Assembly: GCA_002706765.1 (NCBI GenBank)
Contig: PAJV01000061.1
Span: 1-64,000 of the forward strand
Length of the DNA: 64,000 nucleotides
Reading direction: 5' to 3'
From: Gimesia sp.
GTDB lineage: Bacteria > Planctomycetota > Planctomycetia > Planctomycetales > Planctomycetaceae
The notes under the pieces were generated by a model. That model ran no database searches. It worked only from the letters and a program-made list of their open reading frames with translations, and had not been told where the DNA came from. The translations under genes and the position numbers were made by a program. This document shows positions 8,449-17,039 of the stretch, in pieces. Each line of letters begins with the position of its first letter. Position 1 is the stretch's first letter.

Positions 8449-9450
8449 TCAGGCAACAGGCTTCTGCGCCAGATGTTCGGCGATCTGCGAATTGATGCCA
8501 CGATCCTTGAACATGGCACTTCCCTTCAATGCGTTTGTGATCGAGTGGGCATCACTGGAACCGTGGCAGATAATACAAATCCCGTCGATTCCGAGTAATG
8601 GTGCACCGCCGGTTTCATGGTAACGGAACCGCTTGCCCATCTCATGAAAAGCCAGCTTGGCCTTATCCCGCTCGACATCAAGACTGCTGATGATCTGCCG
8701 CGAAGCTTCTTTCATCAGAAAATCAGCCATTCCTTCACTGACCTTCAATACCACATTGCCAACGAAACCCTCACAGATTAAAACGTCAGCTTCCCCCTGG
8801 TACAGCCCGCGGCCTTCAACATTGCCGATAAAACTGTCTTTCAAAGGCCCTTCATTCAACAGGCGGTACGTGTCGCGATAGAGATCGTTGCCCTTCACGT
8901 CTTCGCTGCCGATGTTGATCAGACCAATCTTGGGAGACTCGATCCGCAGTACTTCGCGGGCGTAAATCTCACCCATTACTGCATACTGATAGAGATGAGA
9001 AGGTCGAGCCGAGGGATTGGCACCGACATCCATCAATACGGCATGGCCGGCACTGGTGGGTAACGTCACTGCTATCCCGGGGCGTTTGACACTTTTCAGG
9101 AACAGGCGGGTTTTCAGGCCGGAAGCGACAACCGCACCGGTGTTCCCGGCACTGACGACCGCGTCAACCTCGCGGGCCGCCATCAGCTTCCAGCAGACAG
9201 AGATAGAGCTGTCCGGCTTCTGACGCATGGCGTCAGTCGGTTTTTCCTCCATCCCCACAACCTGGCTGGCATGGACAATCGACAGACGATCGCCATTATA
9301 ACCCGAAGCTTCCACCTGAGCTTCAAGAAGGTCCTGCGGACCAACGAGAACGACATTGAGTGCAGGATCTGCCTGCAATGCAACGATGGCTCCTGTTATG
9401 TTCGGTTCAGGGGCATAATCTCCCCCCATTGCATCCAGTGCAATCCGCAT
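8449..9450 (-). CDS. plsX: Phosphate acyltransferase PlsX
   Basis: PlsX makes acyl-phosphate from acyl-ACP for phospholipid synthesis. The 333-residue protein has the typical opening (MRIALDAMGGDYAPEP), the segment VVSAGNTGAVVASGL and the C-terminal GAPLLGIDGICIICHGSSD. It starts six bases after the rpmF stop, and its GAGGA ribosome site overlaps the end of rpmF, which fits translational coupling. rpmF-plsX-fab clustering is widespread in bacteria and supports the call. Confidence 0.96.
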   Translation of the reverse strand: MRIALDAMGGDYAPEPNITGAIVALQADPALNVVLVGPQDLLEAQVEASGYNGDRLSIVHASQVVGMEEKPTDAMRQKPDSSISVCWKLMAAREVDAVVSAGNTGAVVASGLKTRLFLKSVKRPGIAVTLPTSAGHAVLMDVGANPSARPSHLYQYAVMGEIYAREVLRIESPKIGLINIGSEDVKGNDLYRDTYRLLNEGPLKDSFIGNVEGRGLYQGEADVLICEGFVGNVVLKVSEGMADFLMKEASRQIISSLDVERDKAKLAFHEMGKRFRYHETGGAPLLGIDGICIICHGSSDAHSITNALKGSAMFKDRGINSQIAEHLAQKPVA

Positions 9451-9456
9451 TGACCA

Positions 9457-9636
9457 CTAGTCCTCAGTATCAACGATGGTTCGCCCCTGATAGAAACCAC
9501 AATGAGGGCAAATGGCATGGGAAGGGGACGCGGTGCCACATTGTGGGCAATAGGTGGGCTTGCTTGCCTTCACACTATTATGACTGCGTCTCTTACGAGA
9601 ATTGGATTTTGACATCCGTCTTTTAGGAACTGCCAT
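9457..9636 (-). CDS. rpmF: 50S ribosomal protein L32
   Basis: This 59-residue protein begins MAVPKRRMSKSNSRKRRS, the L32 signature, and carries a four-cysteine zinc ribbon (Cys30, Cys33, Cys43, Cys46 in CPQC and CPHC). It is the first gene of the rpmF-plsX-fabD cluster. No other gene precedes it on this strand, so the operon promoter should lie in 9637-9836. Confidence 0.95.
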   Translation of the reverse strand: MAVPKRRMSKSNSRKRRSHNSVKASKPTYCPQCGTASPSHAICPHCGFYQGRTIVDTED

Positions 9637-9905
9637 GAAAAAGACCGCCTTAAAACACCTGACTTAACTTAAACTAAACGTAATACGTAACTTAACAAAT
9701 ATTTTAGACCCTGTAAGCGCACGGAGATCTCTCATACCAGCTTTTCTGACAGGAATCGAACATACTATGCAATTTTCAAAACAACTGTCAAGCTACAGGG
9801 CCTACATCAGACGATATCAAAAATGATATTTTCGTATTGATTCGCGTAATCAAAACATCAGTACACACATTATCCCGCCGGAATCCCAGGAATACGAGTA
9901 AAGCA

Positions 9906-11138
9906 ATGACGGATCATCGCCTCAAATCACCTGTCTCACGAACAGTTCAGACCATTCTGACAGTCACTACACTGGTGCTCTTTCTACAGAATTATGTCTC
10001 AGCTGCGCCGCAACAGATGACCCCACAGGAACTTCAGGCATTCGGGAAGCAGATCCAGGATACCGCCAACGCACAGGATCCGGCTAAATTCCGGGCCCTG
10101 TTTGACTGGAAGACCTTTATCAATCGGGTCCTCGCTGAATACGAACAGAATTCCGCCATCAAAGAAGCAATTCTGCCCGTCCGCCAGCAGCTTGAAGCGG
10201 CGTATACCGCCGAAAACCAGGGCATCGATTCCGAAATCCTCGCGGAAGTCGCCAGTGGAGCAGATTATCGCTTCCTCGCCATGCGAAAAGAGGATGATCA
10301 ATATAAAGTCATTTTTCGCTTCCTCCGCCCCGACTGGACGCTCAACTACCAGGCATTGATTATTGAAAAACAGGATTCCGGCGAACTGAAAATCATCGAC
10401 ATCGACAGCCTCTCTACCGGAGAACTGATTTCCCAGTCTCTGCAGCGATTGTATCTGCCCGAACTGTATAAAGCCCACGGCGCCAATCAGGATAAACTGA
10501 CTCCCGAACAAAAAACACGGATTCTGGACCAGAAAAAACGCTATGACTTTCTGACCAACACCGACGAAAAATCGGATCCCTTCCAGGCCTATTCCCAACT
10601 TCCTGCTCAATATAAAAACGATAAAACCGTCCTCCTCTTTCTGGCTCAAGACTCGATCGCCAAAGAAGACAGCAAAAAATATCAGCAGGTGCTAAACGTC
10701 TATCGTAAATATCATCCCCAGGATCCTGCTGCGGAACTTCTGAGTATCGATTACTTCAGTATGGAAAAACAATACCCCCAGGCAATCGACAGCCTGGAAC
10801 GTCTCTCCGCTTCACTGAAAACGGTGGACCCCTATCTGTACTCCCTGCGGGCCGGCATCCTGATTGAATCGGGGGACGTCAACCTGGCTGGAAAATACGC
10901 CGGGAAAGCATCTGAAATCGAACCGGATCTCCTGCAACCTTATCTGCATCTGCTGAATATTTCGGTCATGCAAGGCAACTTCGACGATACGATCAAACAC
11001 CTCGAAACGCTCAAAACCAAATTCGGATTCGCCTACGAAGACCTGGATCTCAGCGAACTCGAAAACATCGAAAAATTTACAGCTTCACCCCAGTTCAAAA
11101 AATGGCAGTCTCAAAAACTTCCCCCCAAAGCGGAATAG
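9906..11138 (+). CDS. Exported protein with TPR-like C-terminal half, function unknown
   Basis: I do not recognise a named family. An N-terminal hydrophobic segment (TVQTILTVTTLVLFLQ, then ending VSAA) looks like a signal peptide. The chosen ATG at 9906 lies 23 codons inside the open frame, whose first possible start (9837) would add an unlikely leader. The N-terminal half (to about residue 200) resembles a globular domain that could handle a dependent substrate. From about residue 230 helical repeats (FLAQDSIAKEDSKKYQQVLN, SLRAGILIESGDVNLAGKYA) suggest TPR-type scaffolding. It stands alone, divergent from rpmF. Codon use is like the neighbours. Confidence 0.7.
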   Translation: MTDHRLKSPVSRTVQTILTVTTLVLFLQNYVSAAPQQMTPQELQAFGKQIQDTANAQDPAKFRALFDWKTFINRVLAEYEQNSAIKEAILPVRQQLEAAYTAENQGIDSEILAEVASGADYRFLAMRKEDDQYKVIFRFLRPDWTLNYQALIIEKQDSGELKIIDIDSLSTGELISQSLQRLYLPELYKAHGANQDKLTPEQKTRILDQKKRYDFLTNTDEKSDPFQAYSQLPAQYKNDKTVLLFLAQDSIAKEDSKKYQQVLNVYRKYHPQDPAAELLSIDYFSMEKQYPQAIDSLERLSASLKTVDPYLYSLRAGILIESGDVNLAGKYAGKASEIEPDLLQPYLHLLNISVMQGNFDDTIKHLETLKTKFGFAYEDLDLSELENIEKFTASPQFKKWQSQKLPPKAE

Positions 11139-11624
11139 CGCTGCCGCGATTTATATGTGACAAGCGATGACTGCTGCACAGCGTTGATTCCCCCTGTTCA
11201 CCAGACCCTGGTATTTTGCAAAAAAAAACGTTTTTCATCCACCTCAACGTCATTTTGCACAACCCACTGTTATAAATTCACTTACAACAATTTTTCGGCA
11301 ACCCTTCCCAAACCATCGGCCCTGCAATAATCATACTTAAAGTTTTTGACATCAACGGCTTAACACCTCGAACCAGTTGCGCCTGAATACGACACTCTTG
11401 CGCTGATTTGCGACATACTGCCGCCACCAATTACGCACTCACCCACTCCGCTGCGACAGACTCCCGCCATAAAAACGCAGAAACTTTTTCAGGCGTGAAG
11501 AAATCAACGGTCTTCTGTCTACCAGACAACTCAAGCAGGCGATGCGTTATTGTACTGATTGCATCGAGCCGGAGAAGATGAATAGAGTGAAGTCGTTCAG
11601 GAGCCCCTCTCTGTATCGCAAAAC
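11139..11624. other. Non-coding gap downstream of the TPR-like and DUF1559 genes
   Basis: This is a convergent gap of nearly 500 bases. It contains A- and T-runs near 11220-11240 but no convincing hairpin terminator, gene or repeat. Confidence 0.45.
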
Positions 11625-12680
11625 TCAATACTCTCCCAAAACCTGACCGTCATCTCGTACTGCCAGTCGTTGAAAAGTCGAGTTAATGTCCTGCACATAA
11701 GTCGCTGTGGAAACGGTCCCTTTCTTGTAGTCGATATTCTCGCTCAGAAAATGCACTGATCCATCACAGAAGACAAAGTGCGCTCCCCCCACATGATTGC
11801 TGCTGAAACCACGGACGTCATGCTCGGCGCCGGCAACCGCATTGATGCCGTTGTAGGTCAGACCAAGCACTGCCATCCCGTTTCCTTTACGGGCATAGCT
11901 GCTGCTTTGTGTATTATTCGAAGCAGAAAAACCGATGGCATTCGCCCCGCCGACCTTGTTGGCACTTTTATAAATATAAGCTCGCTCACCGACCAGAATC
12001 GTATTACTGCTCCCGTCAAGAATATCACGAAAGCGGACGCTGGAATTGGCAAAACCAATCCCATGCGCAGGTCCATATGCATCAGGAGGTCCAAGCTGAT
12101 ACACGGCAGGCGTTGTACTGTCCCAGGCATTTGCCACCATCACATAATCTGAGCGGGCAATCTGGTAAGTCGCCGATCCATCCGTCACGGTAAAATTATA
12201 ATTGTTCGATCCGGAAACGTAATCATTCAAATTGGGTCCCGGATCGGACGGACAGAGAAATACCCCAATGGGTTGCTGCAGCGCCTGTCGAACCGTCGCA
12301 TTTGCCAGGTTCTGGTCAAGAGTCACACTGCCGGCATTGAGCACGTTGTACAAGGGGGCCTGGTCAATATAAGGCAACAGAAACGTACCCCAGCCATAAA
12401 CTCCCAGCTCCCCCTGATTACACGCTGGCCACACAGACGAAGAACTGCAGGGCGTTTTCGTAATGTATCCCGGCGGAAATGTACCATGCGCATCATGGTA
12501 GTTATGCATCGCCAGCCCGAACTGTTTCATGTTGTTTTTGCACTGAGACCGTCGTGCTGCTTCGCGGGCCTGCTGAACTGCGGGCAACAGCAAGGCAATC
12601 AGAATGGCGATGATCGCAATCACCACCAGTAATTCAATCAGTGTAAAGCCTTTTTTCGAGTAAGTCTGGCTCGTTTTCAT
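11625..12680 (-). CDS. DUF1559 protein with type IV prepilin-like N-terminus
   Basis: This 351-residue member of the large planctomycete DUF1559 family starts with a prepilin cleavage and methylation motif ([19 protein letters not shown]) followed by [20 protein letters not shown], and ends with the family H-X9-DG segment (NHVGGAHFVFCDGSVHFLSE). These features indicate a pseudopilin-like protein anchored through its N-terminal helix. The exact role is unknown in the family. I choose the ATG at 12680, which has AGGGAT upstream, over the in-frame start 18 bases earlier. It lies 91 bases after a small lipoprotein gene on the same strand. A second such pair lies at 45657-47207. Confidence 0.93.
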   Translation of the reverse strand: MKTSQTYSKKGFTLIELLVVIAIIAILIALLLPAVQQAREAARRSQCKNNMKQFGLAMHNYHDAHGTFPPGYITKTPCSSSSVWPACNQGELGVYGWGTFLLPYIDQAPLYNVLNAGSVTLDQNLANATVRQALQQPIGVFLCPSDPGPNLNDYVSGSNNYNFTVTDGSATYQIARSDYVMVANAWDSTTPAVYQLGPPDAYGPAHGIGFANSSVRFRDILDGSSNTILVGERAYIYKSANKVGGANAIGFSASNNTQSSSYARKGNGMAVLGLTYNGINAVAGAEHDVRGFSSNHVGGAHFVFCDGSVHFLSENIDYKKGTVSTATYVQDINSTFQRLAVRDDGQVLGEY

Positions 12681-12771
12681 AGCAGAATCCCTGATCATTC
12701 AAAATAAGAAAAAAATGAAACGCTTTCAGAATCGAATAACTGAGTTTATTCCTCGTCTCCTGACTTGAATT

Positions 12772-13155
12772 TTATTTGGATTGCATCGCGATATCGAACT
12801 CGTTCTCGCCCGGCTGCACTTCCAGCTTCAGCTCACTTTGGGAACCATATCGGGCTGGAATCTTCAGGCCGGTGGCATCAATTCCCCACTCCACGCGCAC
12901 TGTTCCCGGTCCCAGCTTGACGCCGGGCTCATTGATCAGATAGTTCGCTTCATAATGACCTGCTTCATCGGTGATCGCAGTCGATGGTCTGCCGCGCTCG
13001 GGTTCGAATAAAACAGTGACTCCCTCAAGGGGCTTGCCATCCAGCGTGACGGTTCCATGCACCTGACCCAGTTCAGGCATATCGGGAGCCTCATCACTGC
13101 AACCGGCATTGAGCCCCAACACCATCAGCAATAGCAGTACAGAATTTCTGCGCAC
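12772..13155 (-). CDS. Small lipoprotein with carboxypeptidase-regulatory-like fold
   Basis: This 127-residue protein has a lipoprotein signal (LLLLMVLGLNAGC, lipidated Cys19) and then one beta-sandwich domain beginning GQVHGTVTLDGKPLEGVTV, the pattern of transthyretin-like/carboxypeptidase-regulatory domains. Such lipoproteins commonly accompany DUF1559 genes in planctomycetes, and here it is just upstream of one. Its role is unknown; a structural or envelope-adhesion part is plausible. Confidence 0.85.
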   Translation of the reverse strand: MRRNSVLLLLMVLGLNAGCSDEAPDMPELGQVHGTVTLDGKPLEGVTVLFEPERGRPSTAITDEAGHYEANYLINEPGVKLGPGTVRVEWGIDATGLKIPARYGSQSELKLEVQPGENEFDIAMQSK

Positions 13156-13540
13156 AGTGGTTGTCCTTTTTCACAAGGCACAAGCATGTTTCCACTTCAG
13201 AAAAAAGTGGTTCGACATCTCACACACGACGAATATTGAGAAATGAAATACTGGAATTCACCAGCCGTCTGAGCGCGATGAGCAGCTGATTCACATTTGA
13301 TCAAACAACCCTCTGTTTACTATCCTGAATTCAGACCGGGAAAGCAAGAAAAATATTTCATTTTTGGACCATTTGGGAGATTCCTCTACACAGTTGACTT
13401 CCATCACAACGGCTTACGACAACGATAAATTTTTTGCATTCAACAGGTGATCCGACTACGATGCAGACTTCCCTTCCTGAGAAAAAGTCCTGTCAGGGAA
13501 ACTCCATTTCGGTCCGCGAATCCATCAGGAGAAATCACAC
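13156..13540. other. Divergent promoter region between lipoprotein and secreted protein genes
   Basis: This divergent gap must hold promoters for both flanking genes. A TTGACT at about 13393 on the plus strand is the nearest -35-like sequence, with no good -10 at 17 bases. No other structure is seen. Confidence 0.4.
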
Positions 13541-14044
13541 ATGCCTGCGTTCATTAAGATCCTGTTTACCACTGCTCTGCTGACAACCAGTGTCAACACG
13601 ACACTCGCCCAGGAACGATCTGACTCTGCTGCCGGAAAGCCGATCTTAATTCAATCACAGGAAATGATCGTACTCGTTCCCCAGTCGCGCGAAAAACTGA
13701 TGGCTTACAGCATTGAGAAAAACATCTGGGATCAGATCGACATTTCTGTCGATCAAAAGCAGCCGATTGAGCCCACCGTCGCACAAGGCATGACCGCCTG
13801 TCAGCTGCGTCAGACGATTTATGCCTTCGCAGCCAAAGGGGGTTTCTGGGCCAGTCTGAACCTGCCCCCTGATTTCAAAACCCGCTTCTCTATCAACGAT
13901 CAGATCGTCACCGTCTTTGCCAAAACAGAAACGGAAGATCGGCTGTACGTTTTCGGAGCCAACGCCGCTTCCTGGTCGGGCGTGGACCTGAAGACCGGCA
14001 AACTGCTGGATGTCAATGAACAGAAACAGGATCCTGCCAATTGA
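13541..14044 (+). CDS. Secreted protein of unknown function
   Basis: This 167-residue protein has a signal peptide (IKILFTTALLTTSVNTTLAQ) and no motif I recognise. The rest alternates beta-strand-like stretches (ILIQSQEMIVLVPQSREKLM, YVFGANAASWSGVDLKTGKL), reminiscent of a single small beta domain. The ATG has AGGAGA nine bases upstream. It precedes the GT87-like gene by 141 bases on the same strand, with no obvious functional link. Confidence 0.7.
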   Translation: MPAFIKILFTTALLTTSVNTTLAQERSDSAAGKPILIQSQEMIVLVPQSREKLMAYSIEKNIWDQIDISVDQKQPIEPTVAQGMTACQLRQTIYAFAAKGGFWASLNLPPDFKTRFSINDQIVTVFAKTETEDRLYVFGANAASWSGVDLKTGKLLDVNEQKQDPAN

Positions 14045-14185
14045 CACTGAATCGAGAATCCCTGCTGGACATACCCCGGTGGTCGGAGTCTAATTGTCAC
14101 CCTTAGTCCTGCTGAAAACCCGCCAACAGAGTGACGACAGGGAAACTCTGCGCCTGGTGTATTGAACTGATTCCCGGAGCGCTCC

Positions 14186-15334
14186 GTGATTTCCTCACCT
14201 CAAACACAGAACGACTGGCCGCTGGCACGGAAGATTCTGTGGGTCATTCTGTTTCTCATAGCACTGGCCGTGTTTGCCCCCGGTTACATGGCTGCGCTGC
14301 GCCCTGCGGACGGCCAGGTTTTCGACTTTTTCAAAGAGTGGGCCGCCGTCCGGAACCGCCTGTCAGAGATGCCCGTTTACGCAGATCAGGAACTGGCATT
14401 ACAAAAACACCTGAACCTGAAACGAACCGACTCGGGTGGATTTTTCGATCGCTATAATACGCATCCTCCCTCCGCCAACCTGATCGCTGTCCCTTTTGCC
14501 TGGCTCTCCTATCAGGACGCACATCTCGCCTGGAGCCTGGCCTCCCTGGGAATGCTCGCACTGGCGATCTACTGGATCGTACAGGCGCTCCAGATTCAGA
14601 TGACATTCTGGAGCGGACTTGCCTTACTGACACTCCTGCTCGCCTGCGATCCGCTGCAACAGTCGCTGATCCAGGGACAACCCAACCTGCTGCTGGCCCT
14701 GCTGGTGGTTGCCGCCTGGAAAACGGGGCGGTCCGGAAATTCTCTGCTGGCAGGTGCCTGCCTGGGATTAGCCACGGCAGTCAAAATCTATCCCGCTTAC
14801 CTGTTCCTGTACTTTCTTATCAGACGTGATGTCCGCGCACTGCTGGGGGGCGCACTGGCCTTTGCTATCATCAGCCTGATCACAGTCGCCCTGTTTGGCA
14901 GCAATGCCTACCATGATTACCTGACAGTGGTACTGCCCTCACTGGCCGACATTACGAACAACTGGGGCAACGCGTCACTGCTCGCCTTCTGGGAACGCCT
15001 GTTTGATCAACCGACGGACACAATCACCCCTGTTGTCAATTCCCCCCTGCTCCTGAAGTTGACCGTCTGGTCCTCCTGGCTCGCCCTGACAGCGCTGGTG
15101 ACCTATGCTGTCTGGAAAACCCGCTTTGTAAAATTCAGCGATCAAAGCTTTGCCATCACAGTCGTCGCCATGCTGTTGATGACCCCCACGACCTGGCATC
15201 ATTACTTCATCATCCTGCTGGTTCCAGTCGGGATTCTGTTCAAAGACTATCCCCCTGATTCGGGAAAACGCTGGCTGGTGAATCTGACGGTTGCCGCCCT
15301 GGCAATCAGCCCCGACTCGCCTGGGCGCTGTTGA
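14186..15334 (+). CDS. GT87/DUF2029-like membrane glycosyltransferase, C-terminus frameshifted
   Basis: This is a polytopic membrane protein with many hydrophobic helices (for example KILWVILFLIALAVFAPGY, NLLLALLVVAAWKTG, LAFAIISLITVALFG). It resembles the DUF2029/GT87 polyprenol-linked mannosyltransferase family in the segments QSLIQGQPNLLLALLVV and GLATAVKIYPAYLFLYFL. The GTG start has GGAG upstream. The frame as written stops after ISPDSPGRC (382 residues). The next frame continues a hydrophobic tail to 15513, and adding one C to the C-run 15310-15313 joins the two smoothly (reading AISPRLAWALLIPARKT), giving about 443 residues. A real frameshift or a base-calling error are both possible. 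Confidence 0.75.
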   Translation: MISSPQTQNDWPLARKILWVILFLIALAVFAPGYMAALRPADGQVFDFFKEWAAVRNRLSEMPVYADQELALQKHLNLKRTDSGGFFDRYNTHPPSANLIAVPFAWLSYQDAHLAWSLASLGMLALAIYWIVQALQIQMTFWSGLALLTLLLACDPLQQSLIQGQPNLLLALLVVAAWKTGRSGNSLLAGACLGLATAVKIYPAYLFLYFLIRRDVRALLGGALAFAIISLITVALFGSNAYHDYLTVVLPSLADITNNWGNASLLAFWERLFDQPTDTITPVVNSPLLLKLTVWSSWLALTALVTYAVWKTRFVKFSDQSFAITVVAMLLMTPTTWHHYFIILLVPVGILFKDYPPDSGKRWLVNLTVAALAISPDSPGRC

Positions 15335-15513
15335 TTCCCGCTCGGAAAACCATTACTTCCGCCACCGCTTCCGCTCCCTGGCAACAGGGTGGCATGGTCG
15401 CGGTCCCCTGGCAGTCGCTCACCGCACTCTCCTACCAGTGCTTTGCCCTGCTCTGGCCTGACCAGTTTCCCTCCCGTCAAACAACTCGGGCTTCGCCAGA
15501 AAACGCAGCCTGA
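15313..15513 (+). pseudogene. Displaced C-terminal reading frame of the GT87-like gene
   Basis: This open frame, one base out of phase with the preceding gene, encodes RLAWALLIPARKTITSATAS and later a membrane-like helix (SLTALSYQCFALLWPDQFP). It ends two bases before the convergent metalloprotease gene, the natural end for the upstream gene. It has no start signal of its own, so it is best read as the lost tail of the glycosyltransferase. Confidence 0.65.
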
Positions 15514-15515
15514 AA

Positions 15516-16793
15516 TCACTGGCTGATCTTCACCGAAATCTTCCCGCTGTTATCAGCCAGTTCGTGCCAGTTGTCCCGGCACCGGAGGAAGAGCTTTCCG
15601 CTTGCAGGCGCCCGAAACCGCTCTGCTTTGCCCAGTTCGAATTCTGCACTCAACTCGTATTCTTCATTCTCATTTTCGTACAGCACAACGCCCATTAAAG
15701 TGCCTTGCCCGGAATCATCTCCACGAGCGGTCACATCTTTGCTTTCAGTAGCCGTGTTCCATTCTCCCAGCGTTGAGATCTGGTACTCACGCCCCTCTTC
15801 CACCAGCACTCTCGATGCCTGCCAGCCCTGGTTGGCCTCAATTTTTGAATTCAGCGGACGCACGGAATTAGGTTTGCGAAACTTGGTTTTCCAGTCCCAC
15901 TGGCACAGATCACAGCGAAACCCCTGATCGAAGTGCTTCAGGAAAAACAGGTACTCAAAAGAGATTTCCCGGTCCATCGCTCCGTAAGTCTGATTGAAAG
16001 AGACCGGCTTATTCATCAGCAGTCCCAGGCCCAGCGGTCGAAACCGCTCCGAATAATTCGGGTTCGTCGCCAGGAGATGACACAGCGCCCACCGCCAGCA
16101 GTAATTCTGCCAGGAATCTCCGGTCGTTTCGCTGGAATTTACAATCTCATTCAGACTTTTGGGTTCACTCCGTTTGATATAGTCAATCACATATTGCTCA
16201 CAGGTGACCGCCAGGGGCTGACCTTTACGGGGCACCCCTTTCCAGTTATTGCCCATTTCAGCCATGCCCTCACTGTACCAGACCGGGCCAGTGCGACCAA
16301 AATTCTGGGCACAATACGCATGCACGGCTTCATGCTGAGGCGTACCTCCGTTCGCAGTCGCATACACAATCGATTTGGCGGCGACGATCTGTCCGCCCCG
16401 ATACGTCGTGCGACTCATCGTCACGCCACCGCCCCCCTGCACCGACTGCATGCCCGCCGGATGCAGACTGCCGGCAGGCCAGTTTGCCAGATCTTTCACC
16501 ACATAACACTCAATGATGGACCGATTCGGGCTCGCCCAGTAAGTCGAAATGATAACCAGCATTTTTTCCAGGCGTTCCAGTAAATCCCGTGCTTCCTCAG
16601 CCGGCAGATCCGTATGGATCAGAAAATTCTTGGAGCGATAGTCGGCGGGCGCCGGGAGAGAGGCGGGTCGCTGGTTCACCGCCCGCCGATTTCCCTGAGC
16701 CTGGAGGCTGCCGACAGAGACCGTCAGCAGAAATACCAACATCAGAAATGACCGGAAAAACAATGGTTTAAACGTTGTTACTGCTGATTCCAC
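15516..16793 (-). CDS. Secreted HEXXH zinc metalloprotease-like protein
   Basis: This 425-residue exported protein has a hydrophobic signal segment (FLMLVFLLTVSVGSLQA) and a gluzincin-type site: His154-Glu155-x-x-His158 (TPQHEAVHAYC), followed 17 residues later by Glu175 in WYSEGMAEMG as the probable third zinc ligand. This resembles planctomycete peptidase-MA/DUF1570-like proteins. Roughly the last 150 residues form a separate beta-rich region (EGREYQISTLGEWNTATES). The GTG start is preceded by GAGGAGG. The substrate is unknown. It converges on the GT87-like gene with a two-base gap. Confidence 0.8.
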   Translation of the reverse strand: MESAVTTFKPLFFRSFLMLVFLLTVSVGSLQAQGNRRAVNQRPASLPAPADYRSKNFLIHTDLPAEEARDLLERLEKMLVIISTYWASPNRSIIECYVVKDLANWPAGSLHPAGMQSVQGGGGVTMSRTTYRGGQIVAAKSIVYATANGGTPQHEAVHAYCAQNFGRTGPVWYSEGMAEMGNNWKGVPRKGQPLAVTCEQYVIDYIKRSEPKSLNEIVNSSETTGDSWQNYCWRWALCHLLATNPNYSERFRPLGLGLLMNKPVSFNQTYGAMDREISFEYLFFLKHFDQGFRCDLCQWDWKTKFRKPNSVRPLNSKIEANQGWQASRVLVEEGREYQISTLGEWNTATESKDVTARGDDSGQGTLMGVVLYENENEEYELSAEFELGKAERFRAPASGKLFLRCRDNWHELADNSGKISVKISQ

Positions 16794-17039
16794 AGACAGT
16801 CTCCTCCTCTATGTTTCCGCCCGGCAAAATAAGATGTGCAGCACTGTAGCTCGAAAGGGACAGACAGTGTTTCATTGTACCACAATCCAGACCAGAGACA
16901 ATTTTTTACCCCCTTAAACCGGCAAGCTCACATCCTCTACGCTTGATATGTGATCGTTCCCACTTTAACCTGAAGGCAAGTTTTTAAAGAATGTTTAGTT
17001 TGTTGGTTCATTGCACTCATTCAGTGAGAGGTCTTCTCC

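Noticed and set aside
11431-11628. 65-codon minus-strand frame after the DUF1559 gene
   Set aside because: Starts with TTG inside the DUF1559 stop region, without ribosome site or protein-like composition.
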